From Rhodoglobus vestalii (GTDB taxonomy: Bacteria; Actinomycetota; Actinomycetes; Actinomycetales; Microbacteriaceae), in assembly GCF_006788895.1 (NCBI RefSeq), contig NZ_VFRA01000001.1, positions 2,356,001-2,420,000 on the forward strand: a DNA stretch of 64,000 nucleotides, read 5' to 3'. Each line of letters opens with the position of its first letter. Within the stretch, counting starts at the first letter, position 1. The notes below the pieces were generated by a model. That model saw only the letters and a program-made list of their open reading frames with translations. It made no database searches and had not been told where the DNA came from. Positions 17,168 to 25,203 of this stretch are shown piece after piece. The position numbers and the translations under genes are program-made.

Positions 17168-18931
17168 ATGATCAGTCGCACACACTCAGTTCACGCCGTC
17201 GCGGTTCGGCGAATTGTGCCGATGGCGGTTGTCATTGGCCTCGTCATCTCTCTGATGGGGGCTTTTGGAGTAATTAGTGCTCAGAGCGTTGCCGCCTACA
17301 CCGGGTCAGAGTTTAAGCCCGGGCTGATAATTAGCGATTCCGAGTTCTACAAATCTGATGCCATGTCCGACGCGCGAATTTAGACTTTTCTGGATGACAT
17401 GGTTGGCAAGTGTGACAGCACGAAGGATCGCTGTCTCAATGTTCCTGTGCACACGATGTCCTCGCGAGCGGAAGAGATCTCGCAGACTACGGGTGACCTC
17501 ATTTGTGCGCCTTTCGCGGGCGGAACACGTCTCTCCGCAGCGAGAATTATTTATCGCGCACAGGTAGCCTGCGGAATTAGCGCGAAAGTCATCTTGGTCA
17601 CGCTCCAGAAGGAACAGGGGCTCGTCACCGAGACTGGTCCCAGTGCGACTCAGCTTAATCGGGCCATGGGCATGGCATGCCCGGACACTGCGCCGTGTGC
17701 GGAGTATGCGCTTGGTTTCGGAAACCAAGTTTATTTGGGCACTCGCCAACTGAAAGCCTATAAAGCGGCGAATTTTCGGATGCAACCGGGTGTTCACACC
17801 ATCCAATATCATCCCAACACTTCCTGTGGCAGTTCGAGCGTGAGAGTGCAAAACTATGCGACAGCGGCCCTCTACAACTACACCCCCTATCGCCCGAACA
17901 CAGCGGCCCTCAATAATTTGGGTTCGTACGGCGATAGTTGCTCGAGCTACGGAAACAGAAACTTTTGGGACTACTACTATTCGTGGTTTGGAAACCCCAA
18001 TGACATTTCTCCATCGGGAGTTGCAGTAGACCGAATCGGCGGGGCCGACCGCTATGCGGTATCCGTAGGCGTGTCACAGTCTGAATTTTCTTCGGGAGTG
18101 CCAGTCGTTTACATCGCAACAGGTCAAGTCTTTTCTGATGCGCTGAGTGCCGGCGCTGCTGCTGCTCATGATGGTGGACCGCTTCTGCTAGTCAGAAAAG
18201 GTTCGATTCCGGCTGAGGTTCGCGCGGAGATCGTACGCCTTGCACCAGCACAGATCGTGGTGGCGGTTGGACCTGGGTCGGTGTCCGATACTGTCTATGC
18301 TGAGCTCGCCGGACTCACGCCTGAGATACGCCGTGAATCTGGAATCGACAGGTACGAAGCGTCACGCAATATAGCTTCGGGATCCTTCGGCGGGGACGGC
18401 GCAACGATTGCGTATTTGGCTACAGGAAAGACATTCCCGGATGCACTATCTGCCAGCGCGGCCGCCGGGTCTCTAGGGGCTCCAGTGATCCTCGTTAACG
18501 GCACCAGCGGAAGCATCGATGCAGCAACAGCCGAATTGCTTGCAGACCTCGGCGTTTCTGATGTTCGAATCGCGGGCGGACCAGCGTCGGTGAGCGAAGG
18601 AATCAAAAATTCCATCGCCGTGCTCCCCGGAATGGCAAGCGTTGCTCGATTTGGCGGTGCAGATAGGTACGCGGTATCGCAGGCAGTCAACAGCGATGCG
18701 TTTTCGTCGGCGACGACGGCGTATGTCGCTTCAGCCACGGTGTTCTCTGATGCGCTCTCTGGTGGACCGGTCGCGGGAATTACTTCTTCGCCGCTCTACG
18801 TAGTGAAGTCGACTTGTGTACCGAAGTCGGTATTGCAAGACATGATCGACTTGGGTGTAACGCGGATGGTTATTCTGGGCGGCCCAGCAACACTCTCCAG
18901 CAGGGTTGTCTCGTTTACCAACTGCACCTAA
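17168..18931 (+). pseudogene. Secreted cell-wall-binding protein (shared N-terminal domain plus CW_binding_2 repeats) interrupted by an in-frame TAG
   Basis: One reading frame from ATG 17168 (GGGGGG about 8 nt upstream) to 18931 is broken only by TAG at 17381-17383. The first piece has a signal peptide (about residues 1-37) and the start of a domain also found in the gene at 25204. There the matching codon is CAG in SEIQAFL; here it is TAG in ARI-stop-TFL. After the stop, 510 codons stay open: the rest of that domain to about 17980, then three cell-wall-binding type 2 repeats (DRIGGADRYAVS, GIDRYEASRNIA and RFGGADRYAVS, each followed by FxDALS). A restart at ATG 17399 would lack the signal peptide. 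Possible readings are a recent nonsense mutation, amber read-through or a sequence error. Confidence 0.82.
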
Positions 18932-18963
18932 CACCGACCTGAATCCGGCCATAGACTGGCGGG

Positions 18964-19941
18964 GTGAGAATTTTGGTTACGGGCGGCGCGGGCTACATCG
19001 GAGCACACACCTCCCGACTCTTGGCAGAACGCGGCGACTACGTGCTCGTCGTTGACGACCTCGTTACCGGTTCCCGAGATCGCATCCCTGAGATTCCTGT
19101 GGTGTCTCTCAATATTGCGAATGGCTCAGCTGAGCAGCTAGAGGGCCTGATGCGCGAGCACCGCATCGACGCGGTCATCCACTTTGCGGCTCAAAAACGG
19201 GTAGGCGAGTCTGTAGAAAAGCCAGCCTGGTACTACGAGCAAAACGTGGGCAGCGTTGCGCAATTGCTTTTGGCAATGCAAGCGGCCGAGGTTCGCAAAC
19301 TCGTGTTCTCTTCGTCGGCTGCCGTCTACGGCGAAGCCTCGGGGGCAATCGCCGAGGATGCACCCACTCACCCGATCAATCCCTATGGCGCTACCAAACT
19401 GGTCGGGGAACAGCTCATCAGCGCATCATCACGCGCGTGGCCTCTGCGTGCCGCCAGCCTCCGGTACTTCAACGTTGGCGGGGCTGGCAGCCCAGAACTG
19501 GGCGACACACAAGCGCTCAACCTCATCCCGATCTGCTTCGAACAGATCGCAGACAACAAACCGCCCCTAATTTTCGGGGACAACTACGACACCCTTGACG
19601 GCACCTGCGTTCGTGACTACGTGCACGTCAGCGACGTGGCAGAAGCGCACCTTGCCGTGCTTGATGCTCTGCCAGACCTGCCGGGCAACACCATGCTCAA
19701 CATCGGCACCGGTGTGGGAACGACCGTGCGTCAGATGGTGGATGCAATTCTGCACGTGTGCGGCAGCGACCTCACTGCCGAAGTTCTTGACCGCCGCGCG
19801 GGAGACCCCGCCGCGGTCGTCGGCGTTGTGGACAGCATCCGTGAACTCACCGGATGGAGCGCGCGCTACACCGTCAGCGACATTGTGGAATCCGCATGGC
19901 AATCACGGCAGCACTTCAACGCAATCTCTGCACGCCGGTAA
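18964..19941 (+). CDS. galE: UDP-glucose 4-epimerase
   Basis: A 325-residue extended short-chain dehydrogenase/reductase that interconverts UDP-glucose and UDP-galactose (or the HexNAc forms). The NAD-binding motif GGAGYIG is at 7-13. The catalytic triad is seen as SSSAAVYG (Ser118) and NPYGATK (Tyr141, Lys145), and RYFNVGGA and CVRDYVHVSD are GalE signatures. The start is GTG at 18964. It is the first gene after the interrupted surface protein and converges on the polymerase genes. A loose inverted repeat (GAGTCG at 19943-19948, CGACTC at 19963-19968) lies between the two stop codons. Confidence 0.93.
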   Translation: MRILVTGGAGYIGAHTSRLLAERGDYVLVVDDLVTGSRDRIPEIPVVSLNIANGSAEQLEGLMREHRIDAVIHFAAQKRVGESVEKPAWYYEQNVGSVAQLLLAMQAAEVRKLVFSSSAAVYGEASGAIAEDAPTHPINPYGATKLVGEQLISASSRAWPLRAASLRYFNVGGAGSPELGDTQALNLIPICFEQIADNKPPLIFGDNYDTLDGTCVRDYVHVSDVAEAHLAVLDALPDLPGNTMLNIGTGVGTTVRQMVDAILHVCGSDLTAEVLDRRAGDPAAVVGVVDSIRELTGWSARYTVSDIVESAWQSRQHFNAISARR

Positions 19942-19971
19942 CGAGTCGAACTGCGCTCGGAACGACTCTAG

Positions 19972-21273
19972 CTACACGGACGGGTGAGGTTTCGAGTCCA
20001 AAGCGTTCCGCCAACTGAGCTCCCGCGCGGCTTTCACACAGCACACCACGAAGGTCAGCCAACCAAACTCAATCAATAGTGAGCTCTCTCCAAACGCACT
20101 CACGATAAGCACGAGAAGCACCAACGCGGGCCACGCAAACACGATGCTGCGTCGGCGCGACGCAAGCAACCACGAGCGCACAAAGGCAAGCCCGAGAAGT
20201 CCCACAAAAATGAGGAAACCAACCAGTCCCAGCTGAAACCAGACATCGAGATAGGCGTTGTGCGCCGAATCGGGAACCCGACCACCAAAATTGGCGAATG
20301 CCGTAAAGGGTGCAAGATCGGAATTCCACGGGCCAATCCAGCCCCACCCCTCAAGGCGGTGAGTTTCGCCCAACGACCAGAGTTGCCGCCACACCCTCAG
20401 CCGATAGGCGAGATCGCCGCTCGCATCAAACGAGGCAACAATCGAAACGCGCGACAGCCAGCTGATGAAGGCAACGGAGGCAACGAATCCGATCAACACG
20501 AACTGCCAGTACCTTCGCCGACCCGACGGAACTCGCCGCAGCCCATACAGTGCCACGCTCGCAGCAAGAACAATCAGCGCAGTACCGAACGCGAGAGGAG
20601 ATTGCGAAAGCACAAGCACAGCGCCCGCAAGGACGAGTGATCCGATTGCGTATCCGCGCCGCAAGGACTGCGTGCGGAGTTCGGTAGCGAAGGTGATGAG
20701 GGCAATTACTGCGATGATGCCCAGTTGATTTCGGGCCCCAAAAAGACCTTGAATCGGGTCGGTAGTGCCGAGATTTCCTGCAATTGAGAGGGCCCTAAGC
20801 GAAGTGTCAAAGACAAGCCCGGTCAGGATCTCAAGGCCGACAGACACCACCAAAACAAACCGCATCACATCACCAAAAGTGCGAACGATCTGGATGGTGT
20901 CGCGAACCAGTGCGATATAGATCCCCAGCACCGTGAAGATGAGGAGATAGCTGAGTGCGGCTAGGGAGGCCCACTGGTACTGACTCCACAAAATTGTGAG
21001 CCACGCCCAGAAGGTGAATGCCATCAACGAAATTGGAACGAGAGCACGCCACCCGATGTTGCCCCACTGGGCGGCAAGCGATGCCGCGACAAGAACCACA
21101 AGGCTCACCAAAATTGCAAGCAGACCCGCGGTACCGATCGTGTGGCGAAGTGCGAAAGCACAGAGCGCCACGCCAACTATTGCGGTAGAGAGGACCGACG
21201 ACACCCGGGCGGACCCAAGGATTACAGCAGCCGTATCGATGACAACCCGGAAGTGGGGCGGAGGCTGAATCAT
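19972..21273 (-). CDS. O-antigen ligase/polymerase family membrane protein (Wzy/WaaL-like), copy 2
   Basis: A 433-residue protein with about 11-12 membrane helices and a large loop before the C-terminal helices. The loop has the Wzy_C-type signature: RLEGWGWIGPWN, then DSAHNAYLDVWFQLGLVGF, in which the histidine and aspartate before the next helix are characteristic of O-antigen ligases. ATG at 21273 overlaps the stop of the upstream paralogue (ATGA), so the frame to 21291 is not used. It would polymerise or ligate lipid-linked repeat units on the outer face of the membrane. Which of the two paralogues polymerises and which ligates cannot be told. Confidence 0.87.
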   Translation of the reverse strand: MIQPPPHFRVVIDTAAVILGSARVSSVLSTAIVGVALCAFALRHTIGTAGLLAILVSLVVLVAASLAAQWGNIGWRALVPISLMAFTFWAWLTILWSQYQWASLAALSYLLIFTVLGIYIALVRDTIQIVRTFGDVMRFVLVVSVGLEILTGLVFDTSLRALSIAGNLGTTDPIQGLFGARNQLGIIAVIALITFATELRTQSLRRGYAIGSLVLAGAVLVLSQSPLAFGTALIVLAASVALYGLRRVPSGRRRYWQFVLIGFVASVAFISWLSRVSIVASFDASGDLAYRLRVWRQLWSLGETHRLEGWGWIGPWNSDLAPFTAFANFGGRVPDSAHNAYLDVWFQLGLVGFLIFVGLLGLAFVRSWLLASRRRSIVFAWPALVLLVLIVSAFGESSLLIEFGWLTFVVCCVKAARELSWRNALDSKPHPSV

Positions 21274-22598
21274 GGGGTGCGCACCATCCAATCGGGTCGC
21301 TTTGTCTTGACCGCAATAATCACCAGCAGCGCGAGCGCGTACTCACCCAGCAGCCGGCTCTCTGGGATGCTCTGCACAATCAGCGCCACCATCACCAAGA
21401 CCGGTAGCAGCGTGAGGGCTGAATATGGTTGCCCGAGGCCGCGCGCCGAGCGCGGGCGATCCACAGCAGCAAGCCAAGCCCGCAACAGGGTCGAGAGCAC
21501 GAGAGCACCAAAGACCACCACACCGACAATACCGAGTTGCAGCCACAGATCAAGCCAGGCGTCATGCGCCTGAACCTGCACAACACCGTTGCGAACAACA
21601 AGACCCTCAAACGGCTCAACCCAGGGCATCCAGACACTGATCCAGCCCCAACCAAACGTTGGCCGCTGCTGGGCAAGCCCGATGACCGTCTGCCAGATCT
21701 CGGCGCGGCCGGTGAGATCACTGCTCCTTCCGAGAAGCTCAAAAATTGTGCCACGAAGCGCGAGCCCTGCGCCGATACCGGCAGCAACCAGCGCAATAAA
21801 GCCAACAACGCTCCACCGTCGAGCGGCATCAGTGCGACGGCTGCGGATGACGAGCAGCCCCACCACCGTGACAGCGACAGCCGCGAGCGCCACCGTCACC
21901 GTCGCAGAACGCGTAAAAAATAACGTGAGGGCGGCGAGCGCGATCCACGTAATCGACCACCGCTTGTTGATACTGCCGGTGGCCCACTGGATGGAGAAGG
22001 CAATCACCGCCAGAAGAGCCAAGAATCCGAGATGGTTGGCATTGCCGACAATGCCCTGAATGCGCCCATCGCCGAAGGTCTCAAACAGCTCATTTCGCGA
22101 CCACAAAAGCATTGTGGGCACGGTGTCGTAACCGGGCACGGCAACCTCAGGCTGCGCCGTCCACGGCAAAATCGGGCTGCGCACAATCGTGGCGATGACA
22201 AGCTCAAAAAGCAGGGAGACCGCAATCAGGATGCGCAGCACCCGCGCTAGCCCGTTGAGCAGTTCCTGCCACGTAAAGCTGATAGCCAGAGCGAGTGCGC
22301 CCAACACGGTGAGCCAGGTCGAGAACAACCCCAAAGCGCTTGCAGCCGGGTACTGTGACCACGCAAGCGAGACAGTGGCCAACGCCATAAAAACGACGAA
22401 CGGGTACGGCAGCCCGCCGATACTCCAGCGGTGACGCGCTTGCACCAAGATCACTGCGGATGCTGCAGCGAGCGCGACCGCGAGAGCAACAAAGGCACCC
22501 CAGCCGACCGAATACCGCCACGCATCCCCACCAAAGAGAATCAGTAGCGACAGAACGAGAAACCAGGTGCGCGCCCTCGGGTGCTCAATCAGTCGCAT
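21270..22598 (-). CDS. O-antigen ligase/polymerase family membrane protein (Wzy/WaaL-like), copy 1
   Basis: A 442-residue membrane protein with about 12 helices and the same loop signature as its downstream neighbour: PTFGWGWISVW followed by VQAHDAWLDLWLQLGIVGV. Other landmarks are SATVTVALAAVAVTV and RAEIWQTVIGLAQ. ATG at 22598 begins MRLIEHPRARTW, a short basic leader before the first helix. It is translationally coupled to the second copy. The pair, with galE and the mannose genes nearby, points to a long or compound surface polysaccharide. It is close behind the acyl-CoA dehydrogenase gene (9 bp gap) and may share its transcript. Confidence 0.87.
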   Translation of the reverse strand: MRLIEHPRARTWFLVLSLLILFGGDAWRYSVGWGAFVALAVALAAASAVILVQARHRWSIGGLPYPFVVFMALATVSLAWSQYPAASALGLFSTWLTVLGALALAISFTWQELLNGLARVLRILIAVSLLFELVIATIVRSPILPWTAQPEVAVPGYDTVPTMLLWSRNELFETFGDGRIQGIVGNANHLGFLALLAVIAFSIQWATGSINKRWSITWIALAALTLFFTRSATVTVALAAVAVTVVGLLVIRSRRTDAARRWSVVGFIALVAAGIGAGLALRGTIFELLGRSSDLTGRAEIWQTVIGLAQQRPTFGWGWISVWMPWVEPFEGLVVRNGVVQVQAHDAWLDLWLQLGIVGVVVFGALVLSTLLRAWLAAVDRPRSARGLGQPYSALTLLPVLVMVALIVQSIPESRLLGEYALALLVIIAVKTKRPDWMVRTP

Positions 22599-22607
22599 TA
22601 CGCAAGA

Positions 22608-23792
22608 TTAGACGAATGCTGCCTTGCCTGTGATCGCACGGCCCACGATGAGAATATTCATTTCGCGTGTTCCCTCATACGAGTAGATCGCTTCGGCATC
22701 AGCGAAGTGACGCATCACACCGTAGTCGAGAACGATGCCATTGCCGCCGAGCAGTTCGCGGCACCAGGCAACGGTCTCGCGCATCCGGCTGGTCGTATAT
22801 TCCTTGGCCAACGATGCATGCTCGTCCTTTTGGATACCCTCATCAAGCATTTCGGAGACCCGAGTGACCATGCCGATCGATGCAGTGATGTTGCCGAGGC
22901 TCTTAGCGAGGTGCTCTTGAACGAGTTGGTGGCTGCTGATCGGCTTGCCGAACTGGATGCGTTCGCCCGTGTATTTGACGGCAGCTTCGTAGGCCCCGAT
23001 GGAGTTTCCCACCGCAGCCCAAGCAACTTCGGCGCGGGTGAGCCGAAGCACGGCGGCAGTCTCACGGAACGTTTGCGACTTCTGCAGACGATTGGCCTCT
23101 GGCACGACGACGTTTTCGAGCACAATGTCGGCGTTCTGCACAATGCGAAGCGCCTGCTTGTTCTCAATACGCGTTGCGGAGTAGCCGGGGGTGCTGGTGG
23201 GAACGATGAAGCCCTTGACCTGGTTGTCGGCTTCGTCACGTGCCCAAATGATGGTGACGTCGCTGATGGAACCGTTGCCGATCCACCGCTTGGCGCCGTT
23301 GATGATCCAGTTGTCGCCGTCGCGCTTCGCAACAGTCTGGAGGCCCTGCGCGGTGTCCGAGCCGGAGAGGGGTTCGGTCAGGCCGAAGGCGCCGAGCAGC
23401 TCGCCGGAGGCAAACTTGGGCAGCCACTCATCACGCTGCTCTTGCGAACCGGCAACGCCGATCGATCCCATCACGAGCCCGTTTTGCATACCAACGAGGG
23501 TTGCTGCGCTGGCATCCACGCGGGCAAGCTCGAGCGCAACCCAGCCGCGGAACACAGCGGAGTTCTTGAATTGCTGGGTCTCGGCCCAGGGGAGTCCGAA
23601 GAGTCCGAGGTCAGCGAGCCCTTTAACGACCACATCGCGATCGAAGAATTCTGCTTTTGCCCAGAGGTCGTTGACGACGGGGCGCACCTCTTTATCGAGA
23701 AAGGCGCGCAGCTTCAGGATCGTGTCCTTCTCTTGATCGGTGAGGGCGTTCTCGTAGCCGTAGAAGTCGCTGCTGAGGGTCTCAAATGACAT
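22608..23792 (-). CDS. Acyl-CoA dehydrogenase (glutaryl-CoA dehydrogenase-like)
   Basis: A 394-residue FAD-dependent acyl-CoA dehydrogenase. FGLTEPLSGSDTAQGL and WIINGAKRWIGNG line the FAD and substrate sites, IQFGKPISSHQLVQEHLA belongs to the C-terminal helical domain, and the catalytic glutamate lies in YSYEGTREMN near the C-terminus. The YEGT position and overall look are those of the glutaryl-CoA dehydrogenase branch, but the substrate is not proven. ATG at 23792 (MSFETLSSDF) is preferred over the upstream frame start at 23822. It is metabolic in character and seems unrelated to the glycan genes around it. The 108 bp to divergent manA hold no further gene. Confidence 0.9.
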   Translation of the reverse strand: MSFETLSSDFYGYENALTDQEKDTILKLRAFLDKEVRPVVNDLWAKAEFFDRDVVVKGLADLGLFGLPWAETQQFKNSAVFRGWVALELARVDASAATLVGMQNGLVMGSIGVAGSQEQRDEWLPKFASGELLGAFGLTEPLSGSDTAQGLQTVAKRDGDNWIINGAKRWIGNGSISDVTIIWARDEADNQVKGFIVPTSTPGYSATRIENKQALRIVQNADIVLENVVVPEANRLQKSQTFRETAAVLRLTRAEVAWAAVGNSIGAYEAAVKYTGERIQFGKPISSHQLVQEHLAKSLGNITASIGMVTRVSEMLDEGIQKDEHASLAKEYTTSRMRETVAWCRELLGGNGIVLDYGVMRHFADAEAIYSYEGTREMNILIVGRAITGKAAFV

Positions 23793-23900
23793 AGTCGTCG
23801 CTCCGTTACTTGTCGAAATCATTGCGAGCCTAAAGCGTGAGCGCCCGTCGCTTCTAGACGGTTGGTACTTTGGTCTAACGCTTCGAGAAGAGTGGACTGA

Positions 23901-25079
23901 ATGTTTGTAGGCATCACTAATACCCCGCGCGATTATGCGTGGGGTTCTGCCGGAGAAATTTCGGCACTGCTGGGATCAGAACCGACCGGGAAACCCGAAG
24001 CGGAACTCTGGCTTGGCGCCCACGGCGGCTCCCCGAGCATGATTATCGATCCCACTCAGGTCGACGGCGCGCAGGACCTGGCCGAGCTAGTCGCCCGCGA
24101 CGGCGCGACAATTCTCGGTGACGGCGTCACCCATCTTCCCTTCCTGCTCAAGGTGCTCGCCGCCGGGGCACCTCTCTCACTTCAGGCGCACCCAACCCCC
24201 GAACAGGCGGCCGAGGGTTTTGCGCGTGAGAACGCGGCAGGCGTGCAGCTGACGGCATCGAATCGCAACTACAAAGATGCCTCAGCCAAGCCAGAACTCA
24301 TTGTTGCGGTGAGCGACGCGTTTGAGGCGCTGTGCGGTTTTCGGGCAATGGCCGACACCCGAGCATCCATTGAACGACTTGCCGAGTTGGATGCCGCAAG
24401 CACCAATCCACAGCCAGCACTGTTCACCGAGTGGTTGGCTTTCGCTCGCGACGACTCCGATCTGCGGGCACTGTTCGAATGGCTCATTTCGGCTGAGCGC
24501 CCTGTGCCAGAGCTTGTGGAACGAGTCACCGCGCTCGCGGCAGCGGCAGGAGAAGAGTTTGCGCTCGTGCGGACTCTTGCGGGACACTACGCGGGCGACC
24601 CCGGTGTGTTGATTGCACTCATGCTCAACCATGTGACGCTGACCAAGGGACAGGCGTTGTTCTTGCCGGCGGGCAACATCCATGCCTATCTGCGCGGTCT
24701 CGGTATTGAGTTGATGGCGTCGTCAGACAACGTTCTGCGCGGCGGTCTTACCCCTAAGCATGTGGATGTTCCCGAACTCTTGAGCGTCCTGGATTTCTCG
24801 GCGAGCCCGGTGCCATACCTGACACCCAAGGTGCTCAGCGACACTGCCACCGTCTTTCTGCCGCCCGTGCGCGATTTTCAGTTGCTCGTAGTTACCGGAG
24901 CGGGCTCAGCCACACTTCTTGGTGCAGCAATCGCTATCTGCACCGCTGGCTCGTTCACAATGCGCGGCCAAACGGCGTCGACGAGTATTCACAGAGGAGA
25001 GGCGAGCTTCGTGACCGCAAGTGAGGGCACGATCAGTATCGATGGCTCGGGAACGCTCTATTTGGCGACAGTCCAATAG
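23901..25079 (+). CDS. manA: Mannose-6-phosphate isomerase, class I
   Basis: A 392-residue cupin-type isomerase converting fructose-6-phosphate and mannose-6-phosphate, the entry to GDP-mannose. The opening NTPRDYAWGS, the ELWLGAHGGSPS motif and the zinc-site motif LQAHPTPEQA (Gln95, His97) are diagnostic. FLPAGNIHAYLRGLGIELMASSDNVLRGGLTPKHVD forms the second half of the metal site and the substrate pocket. With manB at 36553 and two GDP-mannose dehydratases at 28940-30873 it supplies mannose-derived sugars; no mannose-1-phosphate guanylyltransferase is in the window. Confidence 0.94.
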   Translation: MFVGITNTPRDYAWGSAGEISALLGSEPTGKPEAELWLGAHGGSPSMIIDPTQVDGAQDLAELVARDGATILGDGVTHLPFLLKVLAAGAPLSLQAHPTPEQAAEGFARENAAGVQLTASNRNYKDASAKPELIVAVSDAFEALCGFRAMADTRASIERLAELDAASTNPQPALFTEWLAFARDDSDLRALFEWLISAERPVPELVERVTALAAAAGEEFALVRTLAGHYAGDPGVLIALMLNHVTLTKGQALFLPAGNIHAYLRGLGIELMASSDNVLRGGLTPKHVDVPELLSVLDFSASPVPYLTPKVLSDTATVFLPPVRDFQLLVVTGAGSATLLGAAIAICTAGSFTMRGQTASTSIHRGEASFVTASEGTISIDGSGTLYLATVQ

Positions 25080-25203
25080 TTTTCGTACCCAAAACGGGTG
25101 TCGGATGGGGCAAACATGCTGCAAAAAGATGTAGGTAAACGTACCCTTTAGTGATTGACCCAAAGTTTCACAGCAATGGGCAGTCCACGGGGGGACGTTC
25201 ACG

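Noticed and set aside
17399..18931. Treating the 510-codon frame as a complete gene of its own
   Set aside because: It starts inside a conserved domain, lacks a signal peptide although its repeats act outside the cell, and the missing part lies in frame just upstream.
22581..23789. A 402-codon open frame antisense to the acyl-CoA dehydrogenase
   Set aside because: It mirrors a fully conserved enzyme gene on the other strand, has no recognisable domain and has the amino-acid bias of a high-GC antisense frame.
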